From the NCBI GenBank assembly GCA_963169915.1, contig CAUJEM010000102.1, forward strand, positions 1-62,673: a stretch of 62,673 bases of DNA, given 5' to 3'. The notes beneath the pieces were generated by a model, which saw nothing but the letters and a program-made list of their open reading frames with translations, was not told the origin of the DNA and did not search any database. A program made the position numbers and the translations under genes. Below, piece after piece: positions 24,234 to 31,907 of the stretch. Each line of letters opens with the position of its first letter. Within the stretch, counting starts at the first letter, position 1. The stretch comes from Myxococcota bacterium. Lineage in GTDB: Bacteria > Myxococcota_A > Polyangia > Polyangiales > Polyangiaceae.

Positions 24234-25907
24234 GTGAACCTGCTCTACTTCGTCCTCCTCGTCAGCTCCCTCATCTTCGTCCACGAGCTGGGACACTTCC
24301 TGTTCGCCAAGGCCTTCGGGGTGAAGGTCATCACCTTCTCTCTGGGCTTCGGCCCGAAGATCTTGCGGCTCCGGGGGCGTGAGACGGAGTACTGCGTCGG
24401 GCTGCTGCCCCTGGGCGGCTACGTCAAGATGCTCGAGGCGAGCAAGTCCGACATCGTGCTGCCGGAGGACCGGCGGCGCACCTTCGAGAGCTTGCCGCTG
24501 CACAAGCGGGTGATGGTGGTGCTGGCCGGGCCGGTGATGAACCTGCTGTTCCCGGTCTTGCTCTACTTCTCCGTGTTCGTGAGCGAGGGGCCGTTCTTGC
24601 CGCCCATGGTCGGGGTCGTCCTGCCGGGGCACCCCGCGCAGGGCAAGCTGCGCGAGGGGGATCGCATCATGGCGGTCAACGGGCGGGACGTCGGCACCTT
24701 CGACGAGCTCAAGCGGCTCATCTCGAAGAGCCCCGGCGCCACGCTCCGGCTCAAGGTGTTCCGTGACAATCGCCACGTCGAGGTGGAGGTGCCGGTCGAG
24801 GAGACCATCGAGCGGCGGGACTTCGACATCGTCGAGCGCGTGGGCACCATCGGGATCCAGCCTAGCGCGCCGGCGCCGGTCATCGGCGTCTCCGATCGGA
24901 GCAGCCCTGCCTACCGCGCCGGGTTGCGGAGCTTCGACGTGGTGACGCACGTCGCGGGCAAGCCCATCCGGCGCTACATGGACCTGGACGCCATCTTCGC
25001 GGACAACCACGGCGAGACCTTGCCCGTGACCTACCTGAGGCCGGTGGCCGCTGCGGGTGCGCTCGACCGCTTGGGCACGCTCTACGTCTACGAGGCCGGG
25101 GTGGTGGCCTTGACCCCCGAGCCCACTGGCAACGATGTCATCGAGCGCACGGGCATGGAGCTCGCCGATCTCTACGTCTCGGCGATCCCGCAGGACTCTT
25201 CGCTGGCGCGCGCCGGGCTGCGGGTCGGAGACAAGCTCCTGCGCCTGGATGACGAGCCCATCCCCGCGTGGTCGTCGTTCCGGGAGCGGGTGATGGCCCA
25301 GCCGGACAAGCCGCATCGCATCAGCTTCTTGTCCTTCGAGGCGTCCGAAGAGCGCTCCGCGGAGTTCAAGCTGCGGCGCGAGCAGCTCATGGACGAGACC
25401 GGTCAGAGCTACGCGCGCTATCAGCTCCAGCTCCAGCATTGGGTCCCGCTCTCCCCGGAGAGCCGCGTCGAGCACCCGGCGCGCATCCGGTACGCGCTGA
25501 CCAAGGCGCTCGACGAGACCGTCGACGTCACGCGCTTCATCCTGATTGGGATCGTGCGCCTCGCCCAGGGCCGCGTGAGCTTGAAGGAGCTGAGCGGTCC
25601 CATCACCATTTATGAGGTGGCGGGGGAGGAGGGGCGCAAGGGGCCGGACCGGTTCGTGTGGGTCATGGCGCTGCTCAGCATCAACCTCGGCTTGCTCAAC
25701 CTGCTGCCCATCCCGGTGCTGGATGGGGGCCACCTGCTGTTTTTCTTGGTGGAGGGGGTGCTGCGCCGGCCGCTGCCGCTGAGGGTGCGCGAGGTGGCGC
25801 ACATCGTCGGGATGGGCATGCTGCTGGTGCTCATGGGCTTGGCCTTCAAAAATGACGTGGAGAAGCGCCTGGACGCTCGAGCGCTCCAGCAGCGGGGCGC
25901 CCCGTGA
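24234..25907 (+). CDS. rseP: Site-2 zinc metalloprotease RseP
   Basis: 557 residues, GTG start. An intramembrane protease: HExxH as HELGH (residues 17-21), the MxG loop PLGGYVKMLE, a central hydrophobic helix, two PDZ domains (about 130-210 and 250-345) and the second metal site in LLPIPVLDGGHLLFF (near 493). It cuts anti-sigma factors in envelope stress and also clears signal peptides. Its stop overlaps the GTG of rsmB (four-base overlap), so they are in one operon. Longer than E. coli RseP (450) because the second PDZ region is extended. Confidence 0.95.
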   Translation: MNLLYFVLLVSSLIFVHELGHFLFAKAFGVKVITFSLGFGPKILRLRGRETEYCVGLLPLGGYVKMLEASKSDIVLPEDRRRTFESLPLHKRVMVVLAGPVMNLLFPVLLYFSVFVSEGPFLPPMVGVVLPGHPAQGKLREGDRIMAVNGRDVGTFDELKRLISKSPGATLRLKVFRDNRHVEVEVPVEETIERRDFDIVERVGTIGIQPSAPAPVIGVSDRSSPAYRAGLRSFDVVTHVAGKPIRRYMDLDAIFADNHGETLPVTYLRPVAAAGALDRLGTLYVYEAGVVALTPEPTGNDVIERTGMELADLYVSAIPQDSSLARAGLRVGDKLLRLDDEPIPAWSSFRERVMAQPDKPHRISFLSFEASEERSAEFKLRREQLMDETGQSYARYQLQLQHWVPLSPESRVEHPARIRYALTKALDETVDVTRFILIGIVRLAQGRVSLKELSGPITIYEVAGEEGRKGPDRFVWVMALLSINLGLLNLLPIPVLDGGHLLFFLVEGVLRRPLPLRVREVAHIVGMGMLLVLMGLAFKNDVEKRLDARALQQRGAP

Positions 25908-27211
25908 GCGCCGCGGGGAGCGTCACGGGGCGGCGCGTAGCGGCGAAGGTGGTGGAGCGTGTCCTGAAGGACGGCGCCTTCGCCGTCGCGGCGCTGGACG
26001 CCGAGCTGCGTCGGCACCCCGCGCTCGAGGCGAGGGAGCGCGCGCTCGCCACGGAGCTGAGCTACGGCACCCTGCGCGCGCGCCCCGCGCTCGAGCGCGC
26101 GCTGACGGAGCTGGCGCCGCGGGGGCTCGGTAAAGACGCAGCGGTGCTGGCCGAGCTGCTCGTCGCGGCGCACCAGCTCCTCAGCCTGGACAGGGTGGCG
26201 CCGGCGGCGGCCGTGAACGCCGCGGTCGAGGGCGTGCGACGCCTGCGGGGCGAGCGCGTGGCGGGCTTCGTGAACGCCGTGCTGCGCCGGCTCGCGGCGA
26301 GCGGGCGCCGGCTCGAGCCCTCCGCGCTGGTCGAGCGAGCGCCAGCGTGGCTGCTCGACGAGCTGACCCGGAGCGTGGGGGTGGAGGAGGCGCGCGCGCT
26401 CTTGGGGGAGCCGCGGCGCGCGGCGCAGGTCAGCGTCCGCGTGGTGGCGGGGGCGCCCACGCCGGCCTGGCTCGCGCAGGCGCGCGTGGGGCGCGTCTCC
26501 CCGCGTGCGCGCTCGTTCGAGCGCAAGGGGGACCCCCGCGCGCTCGAGGGCTATGCCGAGGGCGCCTTCGTGATCCAAGAAGAGGGGGCGCAGCTCGTCG
26601 GCCTCGCCTTGGGGGCGCGCCCCGGCGAGCGCGTGCTCGACGCCTGCGCCGGCCGTGGGCAAAAGACGAGCTTGCTCGCCGAGCAGCTCGGCCCGACGGG
26701 CGAGCTGTGGGCGACGGATCTGCACGCCGCCAAGCTCCGGTCACTGAGCGCCGAGCTCGAGCGCCTCGGGCTGCCGCCGGCTCGGACGCGGGCGGTGGAT
26801 CTCTCCGTGGGCAGCGCCGATCTGCCGCAGGGTCATTTCGACCGCGTCTTGGTCGACGCGCCGTGCAGCGGCTCCGGGACGCTGTGGCGCCGCCCGGAGA
26901 TCGCGCTGCGGCTCTCCCCGGAAGATCCCGCGCGCCTCGGGGCGCTCGCCGTGCAGATCCTGCGCCGCGCCGCGCCGCTGCTGCGGCCGGAGGGGCGCCT
27001 GGTGTTCGCGGTCTGCAGCGTGCTCACCGCGGAGTGCGAGCAGGTGCTCGAGGCGGTGGCCGATCTGCTCGAGCCTACGCCCTTCGACGCCGCGGAGGTC
27101 GAGGCCGTGGCGGCGGGGCGGAGCTGCTTTCGGCTGTTGCCGCTGGCCCACGGCACGGACGGGTTCTTCGTCGCTTCGCTGCGCCCGCGTCGAAGCGCGG
27201 GCTTTGGCTAG
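25904..27211 (+). CDS. rsmB: 16S rRNA (cytosine-967-C5)-methyltransferase RsmB
   Basis: 435 residues: NusB-like RNA-binding domain (about 1-150) and a class I SAM methyltransferase domain with motif I VLDACAGRGQKTSLLA, motif IV LVDAPCSGSGT and the catalytic Cys in FAVCSVLTAECEQV. It methylates C967 of 16S rRNA. Starts by overlapping the rseP stop; an unusual coupling to an envelope protease. Confidence 0.93.
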   Translation: MSAAGSVTGRRVAAKVVERVLKDGAFAVAALDAELRRHPALEARERALATELSYGTLRARPALERALTELAPRGLGKDAAVLAELLVAAHQLLSLDRVAPAAAVNAAVEGVRRLRGERVAGFVNAVLRRLAASGRRLEPSALVERAPAWLLDELTRSVGVEEARALLGEPRRAAQVSVRVVAGAPTPAWLAQARVGRVSPRARSFERKGDPRALEGYAEGAFVIQEEGAQLVGLALGARPGERVLDACAGRGQKTSLLAEQLGPTGELWATDLHAAKLRSLSAELERLGLPPARTRAVDLSVGSADLPQGHFDRVLVDAPCSGSGTLWRRPEIALRLSPEDPARLGALAVQILRRAAPLLRPEGRLVFAVCSVLTAECEQVLEAVADLLEPTPFDAAEVEAVAAGRSCFRLLPLAHGTDGFFVASLRPRRSAGFG

Positions 27212-27262
27212 CGCCGCGCGATTGCGATTGCGCCGCAGGGGCGAGCGAGGCAAAAGCCGGCC

Positions 27263-28159
27263 ATGACCGCGTTCTCGCCGAGTGGAACTTGTACTGCGCT
27301 CGTCACCCCCTTCACCGCCGAGGGCAGCGCCGTCGACTGGCCGGCCTTCGAGCGGCTCGTCGAGGGCCAGCTCGAGGCGGGGATCGACGTCCTCGTGCCC
27401 TGCGGCACGACCGGAGAGACGCCGACCCTGAGCGACGCAGAGCAGGCGGAGCTCATCGCGCGCACGGTGAGCCTGGCGCGTGGGCGCGCCCAGGTGATGC
27501 CCGGGACTGGCTCGAACGGCACCCAGAAGACCATCGAGCTGAGCCGTCGCGCCGTGGAGCTCGGGGCGGACGCGGTGATGGTCGTCATGCCCTACTACAA
27601 CAAGCCCTCCCAGCTCGGGATGCAGCGGCACATCGAGCTCGTGGCGGCGGCCGTCCCCGCCCCGGTGGTGCTCTACAACATCCCCGGGCGCTGCAGCGTG
27701 GAGCTCAGCGTGGACAGCACGCTGGCGGTGCTGGACACCTGCCCCAACGTGGTGGGCGTCAAGGACGCGACCGGCAACGTGCTGTACTGCCAAGAGCTGC
27801 TGCGTCGCGCGGGGGAGCGGGTCAGCGTGCTCTCGGGCGATGATCCGCTCACCTTGCCGATGATGTCCGTCGGTGCGCGCGGGGTCATCAGCGTGACCTC
27901 GAACGTCTTGCCGAGCGCGGTGGCCGACGTGGTGCGCGCCGCGGCGTCCGGGCAGTGGGCAGAGGCGCGCCGGCGACACCTCGCGCTGCTCCCGGTGCAC
28001 CGGGCGCTCTTCGTCGAGCCGAACCCGCAGCCGGTCAAGGCGGCGCTCGCCGCGCGCGGCCGGATGAGCGAGGCGGTGCGCCCGCCGCTCGTGGCGGCCA
28101 GCGCGGCGACCCGAGCGCAGGTCGTCGCGGCCATCGAGGCGTGGGAGCAGGAGGCGTGA
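27263..28159 (+). CDS. dapA: 4-hydroxy-tetrahydrodipicolinate synthase
   Basis: 298 residues. Condenses pyruvate and aspartate semialdehyde in lysine/diaminopimelate synthesis. The Schiff-base lysine is K167 in VVGVKDATGN; GTTGE near the N-terminus, YNIPGRC and VLSGDDPL complete the fold. Standard family length. Overlaps dapB by four bases (GTGA). Confidence 0.96.
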   Translation: MTAFSPSGTCTALVTPFTAEGSAVDWPAFERLVEGQLEAGIDVLVPCGTTGETPTLSDAEQAELIARTVSLARGRAQVMPGTGSNGTQKTIELSRRAVELGADAVMVVMPYYNKPSQLGMQRHIELVAAAVPAPVVLYNIPGRCSVELSVDSTLAVLDTCPNVVGVKDATGNVLYCQELLRRAGERVSVLSGDDPLTLPMMSVGARGVISVTSNVLPSAVADVVRAAASGQWAEARRRHLALLPVHRALFVEPNPQPVKAALAARGRMSEAVRPPLVAASAATRAQVVAAIEAWEQEA

Positions 28160-28965
28160 GGCTCGCCCTGCACGGCGCGAGCGGCCGGATGGGGCTGGCC
28201 ATCACGCGCTTGGCCGCCGCAGAGCCAGGCTGGCAGCTCGTGGGGGCCTGCGCCGGTCCGGCAGATCCGGCCCTGGGTCGAGATCTCGGGGAGCTGGCGG
28301 GCGTCGGTACGCTCGGCGTGGAGCTGACGGCCGATCTCGGCGCCAGCGTCCTCGGTGCCGAGGTCCTCGTCGATTTTTCTACGGCGAGCGCCGTCGCGAC
28401 GGTCGCAGGCACCTGCGCGCGCGCGGGCGTCGCGCTGATGAGCGGCACCACCAACCTGGACGAGGCGGCGCAGGCGGCGCTCACGCGCGCGGCGGAGCGC
28501 GTGCCCGTCCTGTGGGCGTCCAACACTTCACTCGGGGTGCAGGTGCTCGCGGAGCTCACGGAGCGGGCGCTCGAGCGCCTGGGTCCAGGCTGGGACGTCG
28601 AGCTGGTAGAGCTGCACCATCGCAAGAAGCTCGACGCACCGAGCGGCACCGCACGGCGCCTGCTCGAGGTCGTGCGGGGCGCCCGCCCGGAGCTGCGAGA
28701 GCTCCGCGGCCGGGACGGGGAGGTCGGCGCGCGCACGGAGGAGGAGGTGGGGGTGTTTGGCGTGCGCGGCGGGGACGTGGTCGGCGAGCACACGGTGTAC
28801 TTGTTCGGACCGGGGGAGCGGCTGGAGCTGACGCATCGCGCTACCCACCGTGAGCTGTTCGCGCACGGAGCGCTGCGCGCGGCGCGCTTTCTCATCGGGA
28901 GATCGGCGGGTCGGTATCAGATGGCGGACGTGCTCGGAGCGTCCTCGGCCACGCTTGCACGTTGA
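28156..28965 (+). CDS. dapB: 4-hydroxy-tetrahydrodipicolinate reductase
   Basis: 269 residues from the GTG at 28156 that overlaps the dapA stop. NAD(P)H-binding N-terminus MRLALHGASGRMG, catalytic His-Lys region VELHHRKKLDAPSGTARR. Second step of the DAP branch; dapD at 59.3 kb supplies a later succinylase step. Confidence 0.95.
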   Translation: MRLALHGASGRMGLAITRLAAAEPGWQLVGACAGPADPALGRDLGELAGVGTLGVELTADLGASVLGAEVLVDFSTASAVATVAGTCARAGVALMSGTTNLDEAAQAALTRAAERVPVLWASNTSLGVQVLAELTERALERLGPGWDVELVELHHRKKLDAPSGTARRLLEVVRGARPELRELRGRDGEVGARTEEEVGVFGVRGGDVVGEHTVYLFGPGERLELTHRATHRELFAHGALRAARFLIGRSAGRYQMADVLGASSATLAR

Positions 28966-28997
28966 CGTCGCGCCTAGGACGTCATCATCATTGAGGC

Positions 28998-29864
28998 ATG
29001 GCGACCCTGAGCTGGCGTGCCGGCAGTGTCCTCGTGGTGGGTGCGGCGCTCGCGTGGGGGTGTGGGGAGGGCTCGCCGGCGGACGTTGGCTTCGTCCCGG
29101 CTGGCCCCGGCGGCAGCAGTGGCAGCAGCGGCAGCAGCGGCAGCAGCGGCAGCAGCAGCGCGCGAGACGGCGGCGCCGGAGCGGCGGCGCAGGCAGGGGC
29201 CAGCGCGAGCGCGGGCGCAGGGGGTGAGGCAGCGAGCGGCGGCTCGGCAGGAGCTAGCGGAGCCGGCGGCACGGGCGCGACGGGCGGCACGGGCGCGACG
29301 GGCGGCACGGGCGCGACGGGCGCGACGGGCGGCACGGGCGCGACGGGCGGCACGGGCGCGACGGGCGGTGATCGCGGTGGCCCTCCCTGCCCAACCCAGC
29401 AGCCGGGCGCGTTCGCCCGCTGCGGGGAGCCAGAGCAGCGCTGCACCTACGGCGGCAAGCAGTGCACCTGCGGCTCGGTGGGGACGTGGAGCTGCTTCGA
29501 CTGCCCTGCGAGCGCCGCAGACGGGCAGAGCTGCGGGCTGGCGACGAACTCCTGCGGCTATGACGGCACCCTGTGCGAGTGCACGCAGAGCGGCCTCAGC
29601 CGCAAGTGGGCGTGCACCAGCTGCCCCACGCGCGCGCCGCAGCCTGACGCGCCCTGCGAGCGCCGCGGGCTCGACTGTGAGTATGAGGCGCGAGACTGTG
29701 TGTGCAAGGCGGCCGGGCTCTCTAGCCGGTGGAGCTGCGCCGCCTGCCCCGCCGAGCAGCCGCGCTCGGGGAGCTCTTGTAGCCTCGAGACGCAGCGCTG
29801 CGCCTACGGGAGCACGAGCTGTCGCTGCGTCGGCGGGCTGCTCGGCGCCAAGTGGGAGTGCTGA
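28998..29864 (+). CDS. Low-complexity lipoprotein with four Cys-rich repeats
   Basis: 288 residues. Signal peptide with lipobox WGCGEG; then GSS repeats (bases 29110-29159), an Ala/Gly stretch and GATGGT repeats (29271-29368), then four Cys-rich units of about 40-45 residues (motifs such as CTYGGKQCTCG, CGYDGTLCECT, CEYEARDCVCK, CAYGSTSCRCV, each followed by WSCxxCP or WAC). The Cys pattern suggests disulfide-stabilised mini-domains on the cell surface. No known enzyme motif. Next to dapB but 32 nt apart; probably its own unit. Confidence 0.7.
   Translation: MATLSWRAGSVLVVGAALAWGCGEGSPADVGFVPAGPGGSSGSSGSSGSSGSSSARDGGAGAAAQAGASASAGAGGEAASGGSAGASGAGGTGATGGTGATGGTGATGATGGTGATGGTGATGGDRGGPPCPTQQPGAFARCGEPEQRCTYGGKQCTCGSVGTWSCFDCPASAADGQSCGLATNSCGYDGTLCECTQSGLSRKWACTSCPTRAPQPDAPCERRGLDCEYEARDCVCKAAGLSSRWSCAACPAEQPRSGSSCSLETQRCAYGSTSCRCVGGLLGAKWEC
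29110..29368 (+). repeat. Two low-complexity repeat tracts (GSS and GATGGT)
   Basis: A run of GGCAGCAGC-type triplets (29110-29159) and a 15-bp repeat encoding GATGG (29271-29368) in the linker of the lipoprotein gene. Confidence 0.8.
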
Positions 29865-29919
29865 GCGCGCAGCGCGGCTCATTCGCCAGCGAAACCGCTT
29901 GCGAGGTGGCAGATTGGAC

Positions 29920-29925
29920 TAAGCT
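29920..29925 (+). promoter_or_regulatory. -10-like hexamer TAAGCT upstream of lgt
   Basis: TAAGCT lies 51 nt before the GTG at 29977 and 18 nt before the alternative GTG at 29944, with TTGCGA 15 bp upstream. Confidence 0.35.
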
Positions 29926-29976
29926 GCGCGGCGCCCGGCCCGAGTGACCGCGGCGGCTCACAGAGAGGACCACGCC

Positions 29977-30966
29977 GTGCACCTTCCGACCTTCACCTGG
30001 GACGTCGACCCCGCGTTAGTGCACATCGGCTCCTTCGCGCTGCGCTACTACAGCCTGCTCTTCGTCGGCGTCTTCATGGGGGGCTACGCGCTGCTGAAGT
30101 GGCAGATCGAGCGCGGCGGTGGGGACGAAGAGGACGCCGGTGACTTCATCGTGTACGGCGTCGTGGGGGTGCTCGGCGGGGCCCGCGTCGGGCACGTTTT
30201 GTTCTACGATCTCGACAAATTCCTGAAAGATCCGTTCTGGCTCTTCGAGATTTGGACGGGCGGGCTCGCGAGCCACGGCGCCGTCCTCGGCCTCATCGTG
30301 GCGATGTACCTCTACACGCGCCGCAGGAACCTGAGCTTCTTGGAGGGGGCGGACCGCTTCGCCTTCTCGGCGGCGCTGGGCGCGGCGCTCGTCCGCGTCG
30401 GCAATTTCTTCAACTCTGAGATCGTCGGGATCAAGACCGACCAGACCTGGGGGGTCCGCTTCCCGCGCTTCGACCGTGAGGCAGCGGCGCTGGGAGAGGT
30501 GCCGCTCCGCCACCCCAGCCAGCTCTACGAGGCGCTCATCGGGTTTTCCATCCTGCTCGCGCTCTACGTCGCGGATCGCGCCTGGGGCCGCGAGCAGCGG
30601 CCTCGGGGCGCGATGATCTCGCTGTTTTTCGTGCTCTACTTCCCGGCGCGCTTCCTCATCGAGTTCGTCAAAGAGCACCAGGTCTTCCTCGAGCCGACGG
30701 CCACCTTCGACATGGGCCAGTACCTCTCCATCCCGGGGGTGTTGCTCGGCGTCTATGGCCTCTGGTGGAGCTTTCACCGGCGGCTCCCGGTGGGCTGGCA
30801 CGCGCGAGACAGCGCCTTCTGGAAGACCGCCGGCACGACGACGGCTGACGGCTCCTTGACTGACGAGGAGGGCGAGGAGGACGAGGAGGACGAGCTCGAC
30901 GATGAGGAGCCGGAGGCGTCGGAGGAGGACGACGAGCCGGGCGAGGGCTCGGGCCATCGCCGTTAG
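29977..30966 (+). CDS. lgt: Prolipoprotein diacylglyceryl transferase
   Basis: 329 residues from the GTG at 29977 (AGAGAGGA just upstream), an in-frame GTG at 29944 adding 11 residues. Multi-span inner-membrane enzyme that attaches diacylglycerol to lipobox Cys. Family residues present: HG in GGLASHGAVLG, the signature RVGNFFNSEIVG, and HPSQLYEALIGF. An extra C-terminal tail (about 295-329) is almost pure Glu/Asp, absent in typical Lgt. Fits a genome rich in lipoproteins. Confidence 0.95.
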   Translation: MHLPTFTWDVDPALVHIGSFALRYYSLLFVGVFMGGYALLKWQIERGGGDEEDAGDFIVYGVVGVLGGARVGHVLFYDLDKFLKDPFWLFEIWTGGLASHGAVLGLIVAMYLYTRRRNLSFLEGADRFAFSAALGAALVRVGNFFNSEIVGIKTDQTWGVRFPRFDREAAALGEVPLRHPSQLYEALIGFSILLALYVADRAWGREQRPRGAMISLFFVLYFPARFLIEFVKEHQVFLEPTATFDMGQYLSIPGVLLGVYGLWWSFHRRLPVGWHARDSAFWKTAGTTTADGSLTDEEGEEDEEDELDDEEPEASEEDDEPGEGSGHRR

Positions 30967-30973
30967 GGGAGGA

Positions 30974-30993
30974 GCGAGGGCCGCGGGCCTCGC
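30974..30993. terminator. Weak stem-loop after lgt
   Basis: GCGAGG (30974-30979) pairs with CCTCGC (30988-30993) across 8 nt, between the convergent ends of lgt and the SMUG1-type gene. Short stem, no T-run. Confidence 0.3.
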
Positions 30994-31062
30994 GCGCTGG
31001 CGGTGGCACCTCGCCACGCTACGGCGTCAGAGGGAGGCGATGGGGGGTGAGCGGCCGGGCGC

Positions 31063-31788
31063 TCAGGGCCCGTAGGCGGGCAGGGGGACACCCGCCGCGG
31101 CGAGCTGGGCCTCGGCGCGCGCGCTCCAGCCACGGTTGGCGAGCGGGCTCGCCGGGCTCGGGTGCAAGACGGAGGAGACGCTCACGCGCTCCGCCAGCAC
31201 CGCTTGGGCGCGCCGCTCCGCGAAGCCGCCGATGCCGACCACGTGGCTGACGCCCAAGGTGCTGACGAGGCGCTCGAGCGCGCCGTCGCAGCGCTCGTAG
31301 AGGGCCTGTCGCTCCGCGCGGCTCAGCTGGTCCGGCGTGACGTTGCGTCCGCTGGCCTCCATGAAGACGAGCGGGCAGTAGTTGGCGACGAAGCACGTCG
31401 AGAAAAAGCGCGCGGGCTCCGCCCAGCGCGCCTGGACCCAGCCCCAGAAGCGGGCCCCGCTCACCTCGCTGCGGCGGCACTCGAAGCCCTCGATGGGGCG
31501 CGCGGGGTGCTGCTGAGCGGGGCGCTTCACGGCCGCTTGGACGCCCAGGTAGTCCCGGACGAAGCTGACCTCGCCGAAGGGGACGCCGGTCTGCGCCATC
31601 CCAAACGGGCCGGGGTTCATCCCCAAGAACAGCACTCGCTTCGGGCCGGAGCCCCAGCGCTCGAGGTAGCGCTCGTGGGGCGCTCGCGCGTAGCCGAGGG
31701 GACGGTAGACGTGACAGACCGGAGAGGAAAAATGCAGGGAGAGCAGCGCAGCATGGAGCGCGCGGCTCTGCTCCACGAGGGGACTCAT
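31063..31788 (-). CDS. SMUG1-type uracil-DNA glycosylase
   Basis: 241 residues. Motif 1 GMNPGPFGMAQTGVPFGE and motif 2 HPSPASPLAN match single-strand-selective uracil-DNA glycosylases; the catalytic Asn is in GMNPGPFG. It removes uracil or 5-hydroxymethyluracil from DNA. Standard length. Convergent with lgt. Confidence 0.9.
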   Translation of the reverse strand: MSPLVEQSRALHAALLSLHFSSPVCHVYRPLGYARAPHERYLERWGSGPKRVLFLGMNPGPFGMAQTGVPFGEVSFVRDYLGVQAAVKRPAQQHPARPIEGFECRRSEVSGARFWGWVQARWAEPARFFSTCFVANYCPLVFMEASGRNVTPDQLSRAERQALYERCDGALERLVSTLGVSHVVGIGGFAERRAQAVLAERVSVSSVLHPSPASPLANRGWSARAEAQLAAAGVPLPAYGP

Positions 31789-31907
31789 GCCCGGAGCGTG
31801 GAGGGGATGGAGCGGTGTGGCAAGCCCGCGCCCGGCGGCGCCCGAAGCCGCGACGCCACCCGTGCTCTTGGCTTGACGGCACGGAGAGGGATGCGACTCT
31901 TAGCGCC

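Noticed and set aside
24186..25802. 538-codon minus-strand frame over rseP
   Set aside because: Shadow of rseP; the plus frame has the HELGH and PDZ motifs.
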